A stretch of DNA of 64,000 bases from Thioclava dalianensis (GCF_000715505.1 NZ_JHEH01000001.1:186001-250000), one strand, 5' to 3'; shown: positions 43,509 to 54,095, counted from the first letter of the stretch. Notes: a model not told the origin generated them from the letters alone. Translations and numbers: made by a program.

Positions 43509-46070
43509 TCAACCGAGCATCCGTGCCGTCATCTCGGACAGATCGCGGCTGAGCCCATCTTCGCCCATGATCCGCTCAAGCTGGCTGCGCACATGGGCTT
43601 GGCGGCCCGCATCATAGCGCGCCCAGGTCTCAAAGGCTGTGGACATGCGCGCGGCGACCTGCGGATTGAGCGCGTCGAGCTTCCACAGCCAGTCGGCATA
43701 GAACCGGTAGCCCTCGCCATCGGCCCGGTGGAAGCCCGCATGATTGCCCGAAAAGCCCGACATCAGCGCCCGAAAGCGGTTGGGGTTCTTCCAGTCAAAC
43801 AGCGGGTCTTCGACCAAAGCCTCGACCCGCGCGAGCGCCTGCTCGGGGGCGCTGGCTGACAGTTGCGTTGTGAACCACTTATCCATGACCAGCCGGTCGC
43901 CGCTCCAGCGTGCGCGGAACGTATCCACCGGCCCCGCACCCACGCCCGCGCCGATGCATTGCGCCAAAGCGGCGAGGCTTTCGGTCATGTTGTCAGCACT
44001 CTCAAACAGCGCCCTCGCCCGTGCGCCACCATCCAGCCGGCTCAGGAAGGCCAAAGCGGCCAATCGCAACGCCCGCTTGCCCGCAGGTTCGGGATCGGGG
44101 CGGTAGTCGCCCGGCACCGCCATCGCGTCGTAAAGCCCTGCCAGCAGAGGCTCATGCGCCTGCGCCAGCGCTGTGATCATCGCCTCATGGGCGGTATGGA
44201 TCGCATCGGGATCGGGCGTCATGCCGCGCTCATGGAGCGATTGCGCGATCTGATCCTCGGAGGGCAGATGGAGACAAAGTGCGCGGAACGCCGGATCGGC
44301 GCTCTCATCGGCCAAGAGCGCGCCCATCGCCTCGAGATAGCGCGCATCTGGGGCCGCAGCCCCCTGCGCCATCGCCACCGCATTGGCCAGCGACAGCCTG
44401 CGGCCAGCCTCCCAGCGGTTGAACGGGTCGCTATCATGCGCCAGCAGGAACGCCGGATCGGGGGCGCTGCCCTCAGCGTAATCCAGTACGACCGGTGCTG
44501 AGAAACCGCGCAGGATCGAGGGCACAGGGCATGTCTCGAAGCCCTCGAAGGCGAAACTCTGGCGAGCGAGCGTCATCTCGAGCGTGGTGGTCTCGATCAG
44601 ATCATGCCCCTCGGGCGAGAGCAGGCCGACGGTGATCGGGATATGGCGCAGAGGTTTTTGCGGCTGGCCCGGTGTCGGCGCGGTTTCTTGCCGAAATTCA
44701 AGTGTGTAGGTGCCGTCCTTGTAGCTTTGAGCGACGGTGACGCGCGGCGTGCCCGCATCGGTGTACCAGCGTTTGAACTGGCGCAGATCGCGGCCCGAGC
44801 TGTCCTCGAACACTTTCAGCCAATCCTCGATCGTGCAGGCCTGCCCGTCATGGCGTTCAAAATAGAGATCAAGAGCCGCGCGGTAGCCCTGCTCGCCCAC
44901 AAGCGTGTGCAGCATCCTCACGATCTCGGCGCCTTTTTCATAGACGGTCGCGGTGTAGAAGTTGTTGATTTCGCGGTAATGATCGGGGCGCGGCGGATGG
45001 GCCAGCGGGCCTCGGTCCTCGCGGAATTGGCGGGCGCGCAGCGTGTTCACATCCTCGATCCGCTTGACCGGACCAAGCCGCATATCGGCGGTGAAACACT
45101 GGTCGCGAAACACCGTCAGCCCTTCCTTGAGGCAGAGCTGGAACCAGTCGCGGCAGGTGATCCGGTTGCCGGTCCAGTTGTGGAAATACTCATGCGCGAT
45201 GATGCCCTCGATCCGCTCGAAATCGGCGTCGGTCGCGGTCTCGGGGCTCGCGAGCACCCATTTCGAGTTGAAGATGTTGAGGCCCTTATTCTCCATCGCG
45301 CCCATGTTGAAATCATCAACCGCGACGATGTTGAACACGTCGAGATCATATTCGCGCCCATAGACCTGCTCGTCCCATGCCATCGCGCGCTGGAGCGCAC
45401 CGAGAGCAAAGGCGCAGCGGTCCTCATCGCCCGGGCGGACCCAGATATTGAGCGCGACCTCGCGCCCCGAGCGGGTGGTAAACTGCCCCGAATGCGCGAC
45501 CAGATCGCCTGCGACCAGCGCAAATAGATAGGCGGGCTTGGGCCACGGATCGACCCATTCCGCCCGGCCCGTTTCCTGCACGACCGGGTTGCCGTTCGAC
45601 AAGAGCACCGGCGCATCCCCGGTAACTGTGACGTGGAACGGGGCCATCACATCGGGGCGGTCGGGATAATAGGTGATCTTGCGAAAGCCCTCGGCCTCGC
45701 ATTGGGTGCAATACATGCCATTCGACATGTAAAGCCCATCAAGGGCCGTGTTCTCCTCGGGCGCGATCTCGACCTCGGTCTCCAGCGTGAAAGGCTGCGC
45801 GGGCAGTGCCGCCGCCCCGATCACCAGCCCCGTGTCGCTTAGAGAATATTCGTCGCGCGTGAGCGAGCGCCCATCAATCGCGATCCGGCGCAGCACCAAC
45901 TGCTCCCCGTCCAGCTCAAGGGCGGCTGCGGCGCGCAGCGGGCGGATGGCGATCTGCGCGCGCACGCGGGTTGCCTTTGGGTCAAGCGCGAAATCGAGAC
46001 GGACCATTTCAAGTTCGAACGGAAAGGCGCGATAGTCGGACAAACGCTTGGCCGGAGCATTGTGGGGCAT
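43509..46070 (-). CDS. pepN: Aminopeptidase N
   Basis: An 853-residue M1 zinc aminopeptidase that removes N-terminal residues from peptides in the cytoplasm. The GAMEN substrate motif (FNMGAMENKGLNIF) and zinc site HEYFHNWTGNR are in the middle third, about residues 250-310. A TrpVal-type N-terminal beta domain and the C-terminal alpha superhelix ending in GEDGLSRDLSEMTARMLG are complete. Length matches E. coli PepN-type enzymes. ATG 46070 has GAGGAAAAC directly upstream. Divergent from the small membrane protein gene. Confidence 0.96.
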   Translation of the reverse strand: MPHNAPAKRLSDYRAFPFELEMVRLDFALDPKATRVRAQIAIRPLRAAAALELDGEQLVLRRIAIDGRSLTRDEYSLSDTGLVIGAAALPAQPFTLETEVEIAPEENTALDGLYMSNGMYCTQCEAEGFRKITYYPDRPDVMAPFHVTVTGDAPVLLSNGNPVVQETGRAEWVDPWPKPAYLFALVAGDLVAHSGQFTTRSGREVALNIWVRPGDEDRCAFALGALQRAMAWDEQVYGREYDLDVFNIVAVDDFNMGAMENKGLNIFNSKWVLASPETATDADFERIEGIIAHEYFHNWTGNRITCRDWFQLCLKEGLTVFRDQCFTADMRLGPVKRIEDVNTLRARQFREDRGPLAHPPRPDHYREINNFYTATVYEKGAEIVRMLHTLVGEQGYRAALDLYFERHDGQACTIEDWLKVFEDSSGRDLRQFKRWYTDAGTPRVTVAQSYKDGTYTLEFRQETAPTPGQPQKPLRHIPITVGLLSPEGHDLIETTTLEMTLARQSFAFEGFETCPVPSILRGFSAPVVLDYAEGSAPDPAFLLAHDSDPFNRWEAGRRLSLANAVAMAQGAAAPDARYLEAMGALLADESADPAFRALCLHLPSEDQIAQSLHERGMTPDPDAIHTAHEAMITALAQAHEPLLAGLYDAMAVPGDYRPDPEPAGKRALRLAALAFLSRLDGGARARALFESADNMTESLAALAQCIGAGVGAGPVDTFRARWSGDRLVMDKWFTTQLSASAPEQALARVEALVEDPLFDWKNPNRFRALMSGFSGNHAGFHRADGEGYRFYADWLWKLDALNPQVAARMSTAFETWARYDAGRQAHVRSQLERIMGEDGLSRDLSEMTARMLG

Positions 46071-46206
46071 GTTTTCCTCTGAACTGGTCGAAACGCATAA
46101 AAATTGCATTCCCTGAGGTAAAAGCAGGATTTAGATTGCGCAACCATGGCCAAGAACAAGAAAAGTTTATAGATACAGTAACAGCGCAATGACAGAAGGA
46201 GGCGTC

Positions 46207-46401
46207 ATGCCTGCACTGAAAGCTGATATAGACGAAATTGACACCGATCGGCCCAACGGCACTTTGGGCTATGCTGTGATCGCAGCCTCGGTGAGTGTGG
46301 TGGTCGTATTGCTCGCACTTTCCGTGGACAAAATGGGCGCAAGCTCAAGCGCTGCCCCCTCACATGTGACAGCCGCCGCACAGAGCGAGACCGTCCGCTG
46401 A
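46207..46401 (+). CDS. Small single-pass membrane protein
   Basis: A 64-residue protein starting MPALKADIDEIDTDRPNG, then one hydrophobic segment (LGYAVIAASVSVVVVLLALSV) and a short Ser/Ala tail. The acidic N-terminus should stay in the cytoplasm. GAAGGAGGCG lies just before ATG 46207, stronger than for the upstream ATG at 46189. No family is recognised. It is divergent from pepN and stands before glcB, with a 128-base gap. Confidence 0.65.
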   Translation: MPALKADIDEIDTDRPNGTLGYAVIAASVSVVVVLLALSVDKMGASSSAAPSHVTAAAQSETVR

Positions 46402-46529
46402 GCCCTGAGCTGCCACTATTTTAGACCCATCACGCCGGACTGGGCAATCTGGTTGCACGAGATGCGAAATTTCTGGACTCTCCTGGCGCGCGCCCACATT
46501 TATGGCACGAACCAACCCGGGAGGTACGC

Positions 46530-48695
46530 ATGACGCAATACGTTGATCGCGCGGAGCTGAAGATCGCAGACGAACTTGCGCGCTTCATTGAAGACCAAGC
46601 TCTTGCGGGGACCGGAGTGGATGTCGACGCCTTCTGGGCCGGCTTCTCCGAGATGATCCACAGCCTTGGCCCGAAGAACCGCAGTCTTCTGGATCACCGC
46701 GAAGAATTGCAATCCAAGCTGGATGACTGGCATGCGCATCACCGCGCCGAAGGGTTCTCCGCCGAGGCCTATAAGAGCTTTCTGACCGAGATCGGATATC
46801 TGCTGCCCGAGGGGCCGGATTTCGAGATCGAGACCCCCCCCACAGACCCCGAAATCGCGCAGGTCTGCGGCCCGCAGCTTGTGGTGCCGATCACCAATGC
46901 GCGCTATGCGCTCAACGCCGCCAATGCGCGCTGGGGCAGCCTGTATGATGCGCTCTACGGCACAGATGCGCTTGGCGATCTGCCGAGCGGTGCGGGCTAT
47001 GACCCAGAGCGCGGCGCCCGCGTGGTGGCCCGCGCCAAGCAGTTTCTCGACACAGCCGCACCGCTGGCCGGGGGCTCGTGGGCCGATGTGACCGCGCTGC
47101 GCGTCGAGAATGGCGTGTTCTTCGTGGAAAACGCGGTGGGCGAGACCGGGCTGGCCGATCCGGCGCAGTTTGCGGGGTTCAACACCGACCGGCAGGGCGC
47201 GCTGGCGCAGGTCTTGCTGCGCAACAATGGGCTGCATGTCTGCGTCGTGCTCGACCCTGACACCGAGGTCGGGCAATCCGACCCCGCCGATATCGCGGAT
47301 CTGCTGATCGAATCCGCGATCAGCTCGATCATGGATTTCGAGGATTCCGTGGCCTGCGTGGATGCGCAGGACAAGGTTCAGGCCTATTCCAACTGGCTGG
47401 GCTTGATGAAGGGCGATCTGCGCGAAGAGGTTCGCAAGGGCGATAAACAATTCACCCGCAAGCTGGAGGACGATCTGCATTTCACCGGATCGGGCGGCGA
47501 GCCGGTCACGCTCAAGGGCCGCGCGCTGATGCTGGTGCGCAATGTGGGCCATTTGATGACCACGCCCGCGATCTTGTGCCATGACGAGCAGGAAGCCCCC
47601 GAAGGCCTGATGGATGCGATGATCACCACGTTGTGCGCGATGCATGATCTGGCCAAGACTGCGGGTCCGCGCAATTCCGAGACCAAATCGATCTATGTCG
47701 TGAAACCCAAGATGCACGGCCCCGAAGAGGTCGCCTTCGCCTGCCAGATCTTCGATCAGGTCGAGGCGGTGCTGGGGCTTCCGGCCAATACCGTCAAGCT
47801 CGGGATCATGGATGAGGAGCGTCGCACCTCGGTCAATCTCAAGGAATGCATTCGCGCAGCCTCCCATCGCGTGGCCTTTATCAATACCGGCTTCCTCGAC
47901 CGCACCGGCGACGAGATCCATTCCGCGATGCAGGCCGGGCCGATGCTGCGCAAGGGCGACATGAAAAGCCAGCCGTGGATCGCGGCCTATGAAGATCGCA
48001 ATGTCGATATCGGACTGGCCTGCGGGTTGGCGGGACGTGCGCAGATCGGCAAAGGCATGTGGGCGATGCCCGACCGGATGGCGGATATGCTGGAGGCCAA
48101 AATCGGCCATCCGCTTGCAGGCGCCAATTGCGCATGGGTCCCCTCGCCCACAGCCGCGACCTTGCATGCCACGCATTACCACCGCGTCGATGTGCCCAAG
48201 CGCCAGCGCGAAATCGCGGCGATGAATCGGCCCGCGCGGCTCGACGATCTGCTGACGATCCCGCTGGCGGGCGGCAAGAACTATTCCGATGCCGAGATCA
48301 CTGCCGAGATCGAGAACAACGCGCAGGGCATTCTGGGCTATGTCGTGCGCTGGGTCGATGCGGGCGTGGGCTGCTCGAAAGTGCCCGATATCCACGATGT
48401 TGGCCTGATGGAGGATCGCGCGACCTGCCGGATCAGCTCACAGGCGATTGCCAATTGGCTGGAGCATGGTGTGGTCAACGAGACGCAGGTCATGGAGGCG
48501 CTGCGCAAGATGGCCGAGGTCGTGGACCGTCAGAACGCGGGCGATCCCGATTATCGCCCGATGGCACCGGGCTATGACGGCTTTGCCTTTCAGGCGGCCT
48601 GCGATCTGTGCTTCCTAGGGACGGTGCAGCCCTCGGGCTACACCGAGCCGGTTCTGCATCAGCGCCGCGCTCAGCTGAAGGAGGAACAGGCATGA
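46530..48695 (+). CDS. glcB: Malate synthase G
   Basis: A 721-residue monomeric malate synthase of the G type, condensing glyoxylate with acetyl-CoA to malate. The catalytic base is Asp629 in [13 protein letters not shown], and the metal/glyoxylate site is in [26 protein letters not shown] (first half) and the [18 protein letters not shown] block. GGGAGG lies a few bases before ATG 46530. It overlaps glcG by four bases (ATGA), so glyoxylate use and GlcG are expressed together. Confidence 0.97.
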   Translation: MTQYVDRAELKIADELARFIEDQALAGTGVDVDAFWAGFSEMIHSLGPKNRSLLDHREELQSKLDDWHAHHRAEGFSAEAYKSFLTEIGYLLPEGPDFEIETPPTDPEIAQVCGPQLVVPITNARYALNAANARWGSLYDALYGTDALGDLPSGAGYDPERGARVVARAKQFLDTAAPLAGGSWADVTALRVENGVFFVENAVGETGLADPAQFAGFNTDRQGALAQVLLRNNGLHVCVVLDPDTEVGQSDPADIADLLIESAISSIMDFEDSVACVDAQDKVQAYSNWLGLMKGDLREEVRKGDKQFTRKLEDDLHFTGSGGEPVTLKGRALMLVRNVGHLMTTPAILCHDEQEAPEGLMDAMITTLCAMHDLAKTAGPRNSETKSIYVVKPKMHGPEEVAFACQIFDQVEAVLGLPANTVKLGIMDEERRTSVNLKECIRAASHRVAFINTGFLDRTGDEIHSAMQAGPMLRKGDMKSQPWIAAYEDRNVDIGLACGLAGRAQIGKGMWAMPDRMADMLEAKIGHPLAGANCAWVPSPTAATLHATHYHRVDVPKRQREIAAMNRPARLDDLLTIPLAGGKNYSDAEITAEIENNAQGILGYVVRWVDAGVGCSKVPDIHDVGLMEDRATCRISSQAIANWLEHGVVNETQVMEALRKMAEVVDRQNAGDPDYRPMAPGYDGFAFQAACDLCFLGTVQPSGYTEPVLHQRRAQLKEEQA

Positions 48696-49114
48696 TCACG
48701 CTTGAACAGGCGCAACAGATGATCGCGGTGGCGCTTGCCCATGGCACTGATGCTGGCTGGAAGCCGCTCTCGGCGGTGGTGCTCGATGCGGGCGGCCATC
48801 CGCTGGCCTTCGCCCGCCCCGAGACCGCCTCGCCCGGACGTTTTGAGATTGCGCGCGCCAAAGCCTATGGCGCGGTGATGCTTGGCATGGGCGGCAAGGC
48901 GCAGATGGCCCGCGCCGAGGCGCAGGGCTATTTCATGGCCGCGGTCAACGGCGCGTTTGAGGGCAAGGTGCTGCCGGTGCCGGGCGGCGTGCTGATCCGC
49001 GATGACGCGGGCGTCGTGATCGGGGCGATGGGCGTCACCGGCGACAGCTCGGACAATGACGCGCAGGCCGCACTTGGCGGGATCGCGGCGGCAGGGCTTT
49101 CGGGCGAGGCATAA
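48692..49114 (+). CDS. glcG: GlcG/HbpS-family haem-binding protein
   Basis: A 140-residue DUF336 protein of the GlcG/HbpS/PduO-C family. The N-terminal [20 protein letters not shown], the beta strand [35 protein letters not shown] and the loop [33 protein letters not shown] are typical. Haem binding or a redox role is known for some members; no enzyme activity is certain. GGAGG precedes ATG 48692. Coupling to malate synthase G recalls the glc locus of E. coli, where GlcG also lies beside GlcB. Confidence 0.9.
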   Translation: MITLEQAQQMIAVALAHGTDAGWKPLSAVVLDAGGHPLAFARPETASPGRFEIARAKAYGAVMLGMGGKAQMARAEAQGYFMAAVNGAFEGKVLPVPGGVLIRDDAGVVIGAMGVTGDSSDNDAQAALGGIAAAGLSGEA

Positions 49115-49294
49115 GCCCTCGCCCCCCGCGCACCCGCTCCTTTTGGGGCGGGCATTTCTGCCGACACCTTATTTTTCTCGAAAATTGATCGTTTGGGGGA
49201 TTCCCTTGGCGAATCAGCTGTGTCATGATTCTCGCAACGGTCCAGAGAGACCACGGTGCGCCGGGACAGGCCGCCATGAGTGCGAGGCAGAACG

Positions 49295-49591
49295 ATGACA
49301 ACGAAACGACCCACAATCGGGCCGCTTATCTTTTTTACCATCGCAGTCGTGTTGGGTGCCTATTTCGCCTTCGCCGCCGTGCAAGGCCGCTACGGCATCT
49401 TGCAGCGCGCCCAGATCGAAGCCGAGATCGACCAGAAACGCGCTGTGCGCGATAATTTGCGGGCGCAGGTCGACCGGATGGCCAATCTCACCCATCGCCT
49501 CTCCGACAACTATCTCGATCTCGATCTGCTCGACCAACAGGCGCGCGATATTCTGGGCGAGATGCGCTCGGATGAGATCGTGATCCGCTGA
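49295..49591 (+). CDS. FtsB/DivIC-family septum formation initiator
   Basis: A 98-residue bitopic division protein. A short cytoplasmic tail (MTTKRPTIGP), one membrane helix (LIFFTIAVVLGAYFAFAAVQG), and a coiled coil (RAQIEAEIDQKRAVRDNLRAQVDRMANL) ending RDILGEMRSDEIVIR match FtsB, which acts with FtsL and FtsQ in the divisome. GAGG is eight bases before ATG 49295. Its place directly before the pdh operon is the standard alphaproteobacterial order. Confidence 0.9.
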   Translation: MTTKRPTIGPLIFFTIAVVLGAYFAFAAVQGRYGILQRAQIEAEIDQKRAVRDNLRAQVDRMANLTHRLSDNYLDLDLLDQQARDILGEMRSDEIVIR

Positions 49592-49690
49592 GTTGACGCT
49601 TTCCTCCCGATAAAAAGCCTGTGCAAAGGTCTTTACGGCCCTAGTTGAAACGTGAATGATCGTCTTGCCCGCGTTGTGATGCGGGAGTCA

Positions 49691-49736
49691 TTGCCAACGA
49701 TGCGGCTTTGTTATAGACGATGGTTTAACGTTGAAC
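49691..49736 (+). promoter_or_regulatory. Putative pdh promoter with overlapping palindrome
   Basis: TTGCCA (49691-49696) and TATAGA (49712-49717) are spaced 15 bases apart. GTTTAACGTTGAAC (49723-49736) just downstream is a 14-bp palindrome with one mismatched pair and an AACGTT centre, at the expected transcription start, a position that suits repression. The box spacing is shorter than ideal. Confidence 0.4.
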
Positions 49737-49761
49737 TATTCCGGCCAAGGGAGGTCTAGCC

Positions 49762-50787
49762 ATGGCAGCGCGGAAAGGATCGGCGAGCAGCACCAAAGCA
49801 GGTGCGAATGTCTCTGCCGATGAACTTAAGCAATATTACCACGACATGCTGTTGATCCGGCGCTTCGAAGAGAAGGCAGGTCAGCTTTATGGCATGGGGC
49901 TGATCGGTGGCTTCTGTCACCTCTATATCGGTCAGGAAGCGGTTGTTGTGGGCCTTGAGGCCGCAGCGAAGGAAGGCGACAAGCGCGTCACCTCGTATCG
50001 CGACCACGGCCATATGCTCGCCTGCGGGATGGATCCCAAAGGTGTCATGGCAGAGCTGACCGGCCGCGAGGATGGCTATTCCAAAGGCAAGGGCGGCTCG
50101 ATGCACATGTTCTCGAAAGAGAAACATTTCTACGGCGGGCACGGGATTGTTGCAGCTCAGGTGCCAATCGGCGCGGGCCTCGCCTTCTCCGACAAGTATA
50201 AGGGCAATGACAACGTCACATTCGCCTATTTCGGCGACGGCGCTGCCAACCAAGGCCAGGTCGCAGAGACTTATAACATGGCGCAGCTTTGGGATCTTCC
50301 GGTCGTCTTCGTGATCGAGAATAACCAATACGCAATGGGCACGAGCGTCCAGCGCGCCACCAAATCCCCCGATTTCTACGAGCGCGGCCTCTCTTACGGG
50401 ATCGCAGGCGAAGCGGTTGACGGCATGGATGTGCTGGCCGTGAAGGAAGCGGGCGAAAAGGCGGTGGCGCATTGCCGCTCCGGCAAGGGTCCGTATATCC
50501 TTGAGATCAAGACCTATCGCTATCGCGGCCACTCGATGTCGGACCCGGCCAAGTACCGGACCCGCGAGGAAGTGCAGAAGATGCGCGACGAGCGCGATGC
50601 GATCGAACATGTCCGCCAGCTTCTTCTGACCGGCAAACACGCGACGGAAGACGACCTCAAGGCGATCGACAAAGAGATCAAGAGCATCGTTAACGAAGCG
50701 GCCGAGTTCTCGAAAGAAAGCCCCGAGCCGTCGCTGGACGAGCTTTACACCGACATCTACGCCGACGCGGCGCCGCAAAACGCCTGA
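49762..50787 (+). CDS. pdhA: Pyruvate dehydrogenase E1 component, alpha subunit
   Basis: A 341-residue thiamine-diphosphate subunit. The TPP/Mg motif GDGAANQGQVAETYNMAQLW and VIENNQYAMGTS sit near the middle; RRFEEKAGQLYGMGLIGGFCHLYIGQEA opens the fold and the phosphorylation-loop-like YRYRGHSMSDPAKYRTREE follows. E1 alpha and beta decarboxylate pyruvate and pass the acetyl group to E2. GGGAGG precedes the ATG. It is first in the operon, 12 bases before pdhB. Confidence 0.97.
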   Translation: MAARKGSASSTKAGANVSADELKQYYHDMLLIRRFEEKAGQLYGMGLIGGFCHLYIGQEAVVVGLEAAAKEGDKRVTSYRDHGHMLACGMDPKGVMAELTGREDGYSKGKGGSMHMFSKEKHFYGGHGIVAAQVPIGAGLAFSDKYKGNDNVTFAYFGDGAANQGQVAETYNMAQLWDLPVVFVIENNQYAMGTSVQRATKSPDFYERGLSYGIAGEAVDGMDVLAVKEAGEKAVAHCRSGKGPYILEIKTYRYRGHSMSDPAKYRTREEVQKMRDERDAIEHVRQLLLTGKHATEDDLKAIDKEIKSIVNEAAEFSKESPEPSLDELYTDIYADAAPQNA

Positions 50788-50799
50788 GGGGGAACAACA

Positions 50800-52185
50800 A
50801 TGGCAACGAAGATTTTGATGCCCGCGCTGTCGCCCACGATGGAAGAGGGCACGCTGGCAAAATGGCTCAAGAAAGAGGGCGACACCGTGTCGTCCGGCGA
50901 TATCTTGGCCGAGATCGAGACCGACAAGGCCACGATGGAATTCGAGGCCGTCGATGAGGGTGTGCTGGGCAAGATCCTGGTCGCCGAGGGCACTTCGGGT
51001 GTGAAGGTCAATGACCCGATCGCCGTGATGCTGGAGGAAGGCGAAGACGCCTCCGCCGCTGATGAGGCCGAAGCGCCCGCAACCGCCGACGACGCGGGTG
51101 ACGCGCAAGAGGCCGAAAAGGCCCCCGCAAAGGCGAAATCCTCGGATGAGGGCGACGACGTTCCGCGCCCCGATACCAGCCCCGACTGGCCCGAAGGCAC
51201 GCCGATGAAGACGCAGACCGTCCGTGAGGCGCTGCGCGATGCGATGGCCGAAGAGATGCGGCGCGACGACAGCGTGTTCCTGATGGGCGAAGAAGTCGCC
51301 GAGTATCAGGGCGCCTATAAGATCAGCCAAGGTCTGCTCGACGAGTTCGGCGACAAGCGCGTGATCGACACGCCGATCACCGAGCACGGGTTTGCCGGTC
51401 TCGGCGTTGGTGCGGCCTTCGGTGGTCTGCGTCCGATCGTCGAATTCATGACCTTCAACTTCGCGATGCAGGCGATGGACCAGATCGTCAACTCTGCCGC
51501 GAAGACCCTGTATATGTCGGGCGGTCAGATGGGCGCACCGATGGTGTTCCGGGGGCCGAACGGGGCTGCCGCCCGCGTGGGCGCTCAGCACAGCCAGGAT
51601 TACGGCGCATGGTATGCTTCGGTTCCGGGTCTGAAAGTTGTGCAGCCCTACTCGGCCGCTGACGCCAAAGGTCTGCTGAAATCGGCGATCCGCGATCCGA
51701 ACCCGGTGATCTTCCTCGAAAACGAGATCCTCTACGGGCGCAGCTTCGATGTGCCGGATCTCGAGGATTTCACCATCCCCTTCGGCAAGGCCAAGATCTG
51801 GCGCGAAGGCTCGGATGTGACGATCGTGAGCTGGGGCATCGGGATGAGCCACGCGCTCGAAGCCGCCGACAAGCTGGCCGAGGATGGGATCGAGGCCGAA
51901 GTGATCGACCTGCGGACCCTGCGCCCGATCGATTACGACACGGTGCTCGCCTCGGTGCGCAAGACCAACCGCGTCGTGACCGTCGAGGAAGGCTTCCCCG
52001 TCGCCAGCTTGGGCAATCACCTCTCGTCGGTGATCATGGAGCGCGCCTTCGATTATCTCGACGCACCGGTGATCAACGTGACCGGCAAGGACGTGCCCAT
52101 GCCCTACGCGGCAAATCTCGAAAAACTGGCGCTTGTGACCTTCGAAGACGTGGTCGAAGCCGTCAAAAAAGTAACCTACCGGTAA
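50800..52185 (+). CDS. pdhB: Pyruvate dehydrogenase E1 component, beta subunit, with lipoyl domain
   Basis: A 461-residue fused protein. Residues 1-80 are a lipoyl domain with the lipoylated Lys43 in ETDKATMEF, then an Ala/Glu linker (about 86-125), then the E1 beta core ([39 protein letters not shown] ...). The fusion is usual in Rhodobacteraceae and related lineages but not in E. coli. The lipoyl part is almost identical to that of pdhC. The stop is twelve bases before pdhC. Confidence 0.96.
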   Translation: MATKILMPALSPTMEEGTLAKWLKKEGDTVSSGDILAEIETDKATMEFEAVDEGVLGKILVAEGTSGVKVNDPIAVMLEEGEDASAADEAEAPATADDAGDAQEAEKAPAKAKSSDEGDDVPRPDTSPDWPEGTPMKTQTVREALRDAMAEEMRRDDSVFLMGEEVAEYQGAYKISQGLLDEFGDKRVIDTPITEHGFAGLGVGAAFGGLRPIVEFMTFNFAMQAMDQIVNSAAKTLYMSGGQMGAPMVFRGPNGAAARVGAQHSQDYGAWYASVPGLKVVQPYSAADAKGLLKSAIRDPNPVIFLENEILYGRSFDVPDLEDFTIPFGKAKIWREGSDVTIVSWGIGMSHALEAADKLAEDGIEAEVIDLRTLRPIDYDTVLASVRKTNRVVTVEEGFPVASLGNHLSSVIMERAFDYLDAPVINVTGKDVPMPYAANLEKLALVTFEDVVEAVKKVTYR

Positions 52186-52197
52186 GGAGACAGAGCC

Positions 52198-53535
52198 ATG
52201 GCTACCCAAATTCTGATGCCCGCCCTGTCGCCCACGATGGAGGAAGGCACGCTTGCGAAATGGCTGGTGAAGGAGGGCGACACTGTCTCCTCCGGCGACA
52301 TTCTGGCCGAAATCGAGACCGATAAGGCGACGATGGAATTCGAAGCGGTCGATGAGGGCACGATCGGCAAGATCCTCGTGGCCGAGGGCACCTCGGGTGT
52401 GAAGGTCAACGACCCGATCGCGGTGCTGCTCGAAGAGGGCGAAGACGCCTCCGCCATCGAAGAGGCGAGCGATCCCTCGGTCGCTCAAGATGCGGCCGCT
52501 GAAGACGCCAAGGACGAGAAAGCCGCCGACAATGCCCCCGCGGGCAAAAGCGGCGCCTCGAAGTCCGACAGCGGATCGAAAGCGCCCGCCGCTCCGAAAG
52601 GCTCGGACGGCAAGCGCATCTTCGCCTCGCCGCTTGCACGCCGGATCGCCGCCGATAAGGGCATCGATCTCGCCTCGCTCTCGGGATCGGGCCCCAAAGG
52701 CCGGATCGTGAAAGCCGATGTCGAAGGCGCGAAAGCAGGTTCCAAGCCCGCTGCCGCAGCCGCATCCGCGAAATCGAATGCGCCCGCCAGCGCCCCTGCC
52801 CCGCAGGTGTCCTCCTCTGCCATCGCCAAGATGTATGAGGGTCGCGAATATGAGGAGATCGAGCTCAACGGGATGCGCAAAACGATTGCCGCGCGTCTCA
52901 CCGAGGCCAAGCAGACCATCCCGCATTTCTACCTGCGCCGGTCGGTCAAGCTCGATGCGCTGATGAAGTTCCGGAGCCAGCTTAACAAGCAGCTCGAAGG
53001 GCGTGGCGTGAAGCTCTCGGTCAACGACTTCATCATCAAGGCCTGTGCGCTGGCCCTGCAAGCGGTGCCGGATGCCAATGCGGTCTGGGCCGGGGACAAG
53101 GTCTTCAAGCTCAAGCCCTCGGATGTGGCCGTCGCGGTCGCCATCGAAGGCGGTCTCTTCACCCCGGTGCTCAAGGATGCCGAGAGCAAATCGCTCTCCA
53201 GCCTGTCGTCGGAGATGAAGGATCTGGCAGCGCGTGCTCGCGACCGCAAGCTTGCGCCGCATGAGTATCAGGGCGGCAGCTTCGCGATTTCGAACCTCGG
53301 CATGATGGGGATCGAGAATTTCGATGCGGTCATCAACCCGCCGCATGGGGCAATCCTCGCGGTCGGCGCGGGCATCAAGACGCCTGTCGTCAACGATGCC
53401 GGCGAGATCGAAGTCGCGACCGTGATGTCGATGACGCTTTCGGTCGACCACCGCGTGATCGATGGGGCGCTTGGGGCGGATCTGCTCAAGGCGATCTGCG
53501 AGAACCTCGAGAACCCGATGCTGATGCTGGCCTGA
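52198..53535 (+). CDS. pdhC: Dihydrolipoamide acetyltransferase (PDH E2)
   Basis: A 445-residue E2 core. Residues 1-80 form the lipoyl domain (Lys43), a long Ala/Ser/Lys linker follows, then the E1/E3-binding domain ([38 protein letters not shown], residues about 140-177), another linker, and the catalytic domain ending [17 protein letters not shown], which holds the active His. Only one lipoyl domain is present here, with a second supplied by pdhB. The E3 gene is not in this operon within the window. Confidence 0.97.
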   Translation: MATQILMPALSPTMEEGTLAKWLVKEGDTVSSGDILAEIETDKATMEFEAVDEGTIGKILVAEGTSGVKVNDPIAVLLEEGEDASAIEEASDPSVAQDAAAEDAKDEKAADNAPAGKSGASKSDSGSKAPAAPKGSDGKRIFASPLARRIAADKGIDLASLSGSGPKGRIVKADVEGAKAGSKPAAAAASAKSNAPASAPAPQVSSSAIAKMYEGREYEEIELNGMRKTIAARLTEAKQTIPHFYLRRSVKLDALMKFRSQLNKQLEGRGVKLSVNDFIIKACALALQAVPDANAVWAGDKVFKLKPSDVAVAVAIEGGLFTPVLKDAESKSLSSLSSEMKDLAARARDRKLAPHEYQGGSFAISNLGMMGIENFDAVINPPHGAILAVGAGIKTPVVNDAGEIEVATVMSMTLSVDHRVIDGALGADLLKAICENLENPMLMLA

Positions 53536-53558
53536 GGCCGATCGAATTGAGATTGCAG

Positions 53559-53580
53559 CGGCCCCTTCGGGGGCCGTTTT
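53559..53580 (+). terminator. Terminator after the pdh operon
   Basis: CGGCCCC and GGGGCCG arms with a TTCG loop, followed by TTTT at 53577-53580, 24 bases past the pdhC stop. Confidence 0.88.
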
Positions 53581-53592
53581 GCATTTGCACCC

Positions 53593-54039
53593 CTAGCTGT
53601 CTGCCAGATGGGTCCGCAGCTTGCGCAGGCTCGTCTGCAATTCCTGCGCCTCTTCCAGCGTCAGCCCCGTCGCACGCCCGACGCAATCGCGGATCTCGTC
53701 GAGATGCGTCCGCGCCACCTCGCCGCGCGGCGCAAGCGACACCTTCACCCGCCGCTCATCTGACGGATCGCGCTTGCGCGTGACGAACCCTGCCTGTTCG
53801 AGCCGTTTGATCAGGGGCGTCAAGGTGCTTGTCTCTAATCCCAATGCACCAGCGATCTCTCCCACACTGCGCGCATCCTTGCGCCAAAGGAGATAGAGCA
53901 CGAGGAACTGCGGGTAAGTCAGCCCAAGAGGATCCAGCACTGGCTTGTAAACACGGCCGAAACTCAGATTGCTGGCATATATTTCAAAACACAGGAACTC
54001 ATTTAACTCGGGGATATCCTGATCCATCGGCGTCGCCAT
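53593..54039 (-). CDS. ohrR: MarR-family organic peroxide sensor OhrR
   Basis: A 148-residue MarR-type repressor. A conserved N-terminal Cys in NEFLCFEIYASNLSF (Cys17 from this start) is the peroxide-reactive residue of the OhrR class. The winged helix spans about 60-100 (SVGEIAGALGLETSTLTPLIKRLEQAGFVTRKRDPSDERRV). ATG 54039 was chosen, while GTG 54057 would add six residues; no strong ribosome site distinguishes them. It is divergent from ohr across two near-identical operator repeats, which it very likely binds. Confidence 0.92.
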   Translation of the reverse strand: MATPMDQDIPELNEFLCFEIYASNLSFGRVYKPVLDPLGLTYPQFLVLYLLWRKDARSVGEIAGALGLETSTLTPLIKRLEQAGFVTRKRDPSDERRVKVSLAPRGEVARTHLDEIRDCVGRATGLTLEEAQELQTSLRKLRTHLADS

Positions 54040-54041
54040 GT

Positions 54042-54069
54042 TATTTATATCGCACACAACTTAATCGCA
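54042..54069. promoter_or_regulatory. OhrR operator, proximal to ohrR
   Basis: A 28-base unit beginning TATTTATATCGCACAC and ending AATCGCA. It shares 24 of 28 bases with the unit at 54096-54123, including an identical first 16 bases. Confidence 0.7.
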
Positions 54070-54095
54070 TCGCTTGACGGATTCAATTCTCTCAC

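Noticed and set aside
46500-48395. Long minus-strand frame opposite glcB
   Set aside because: Antisense shadow of malate synthase; no start signal and no recognisable domain.
49756-53451. A 1231-codon minus-strand frame opposite the pdh operon
   Set aside because: It covers three complete pdh genes with full motifs; composition (His, Arg, Asp, Gly rich) is that of an antisense shadow.
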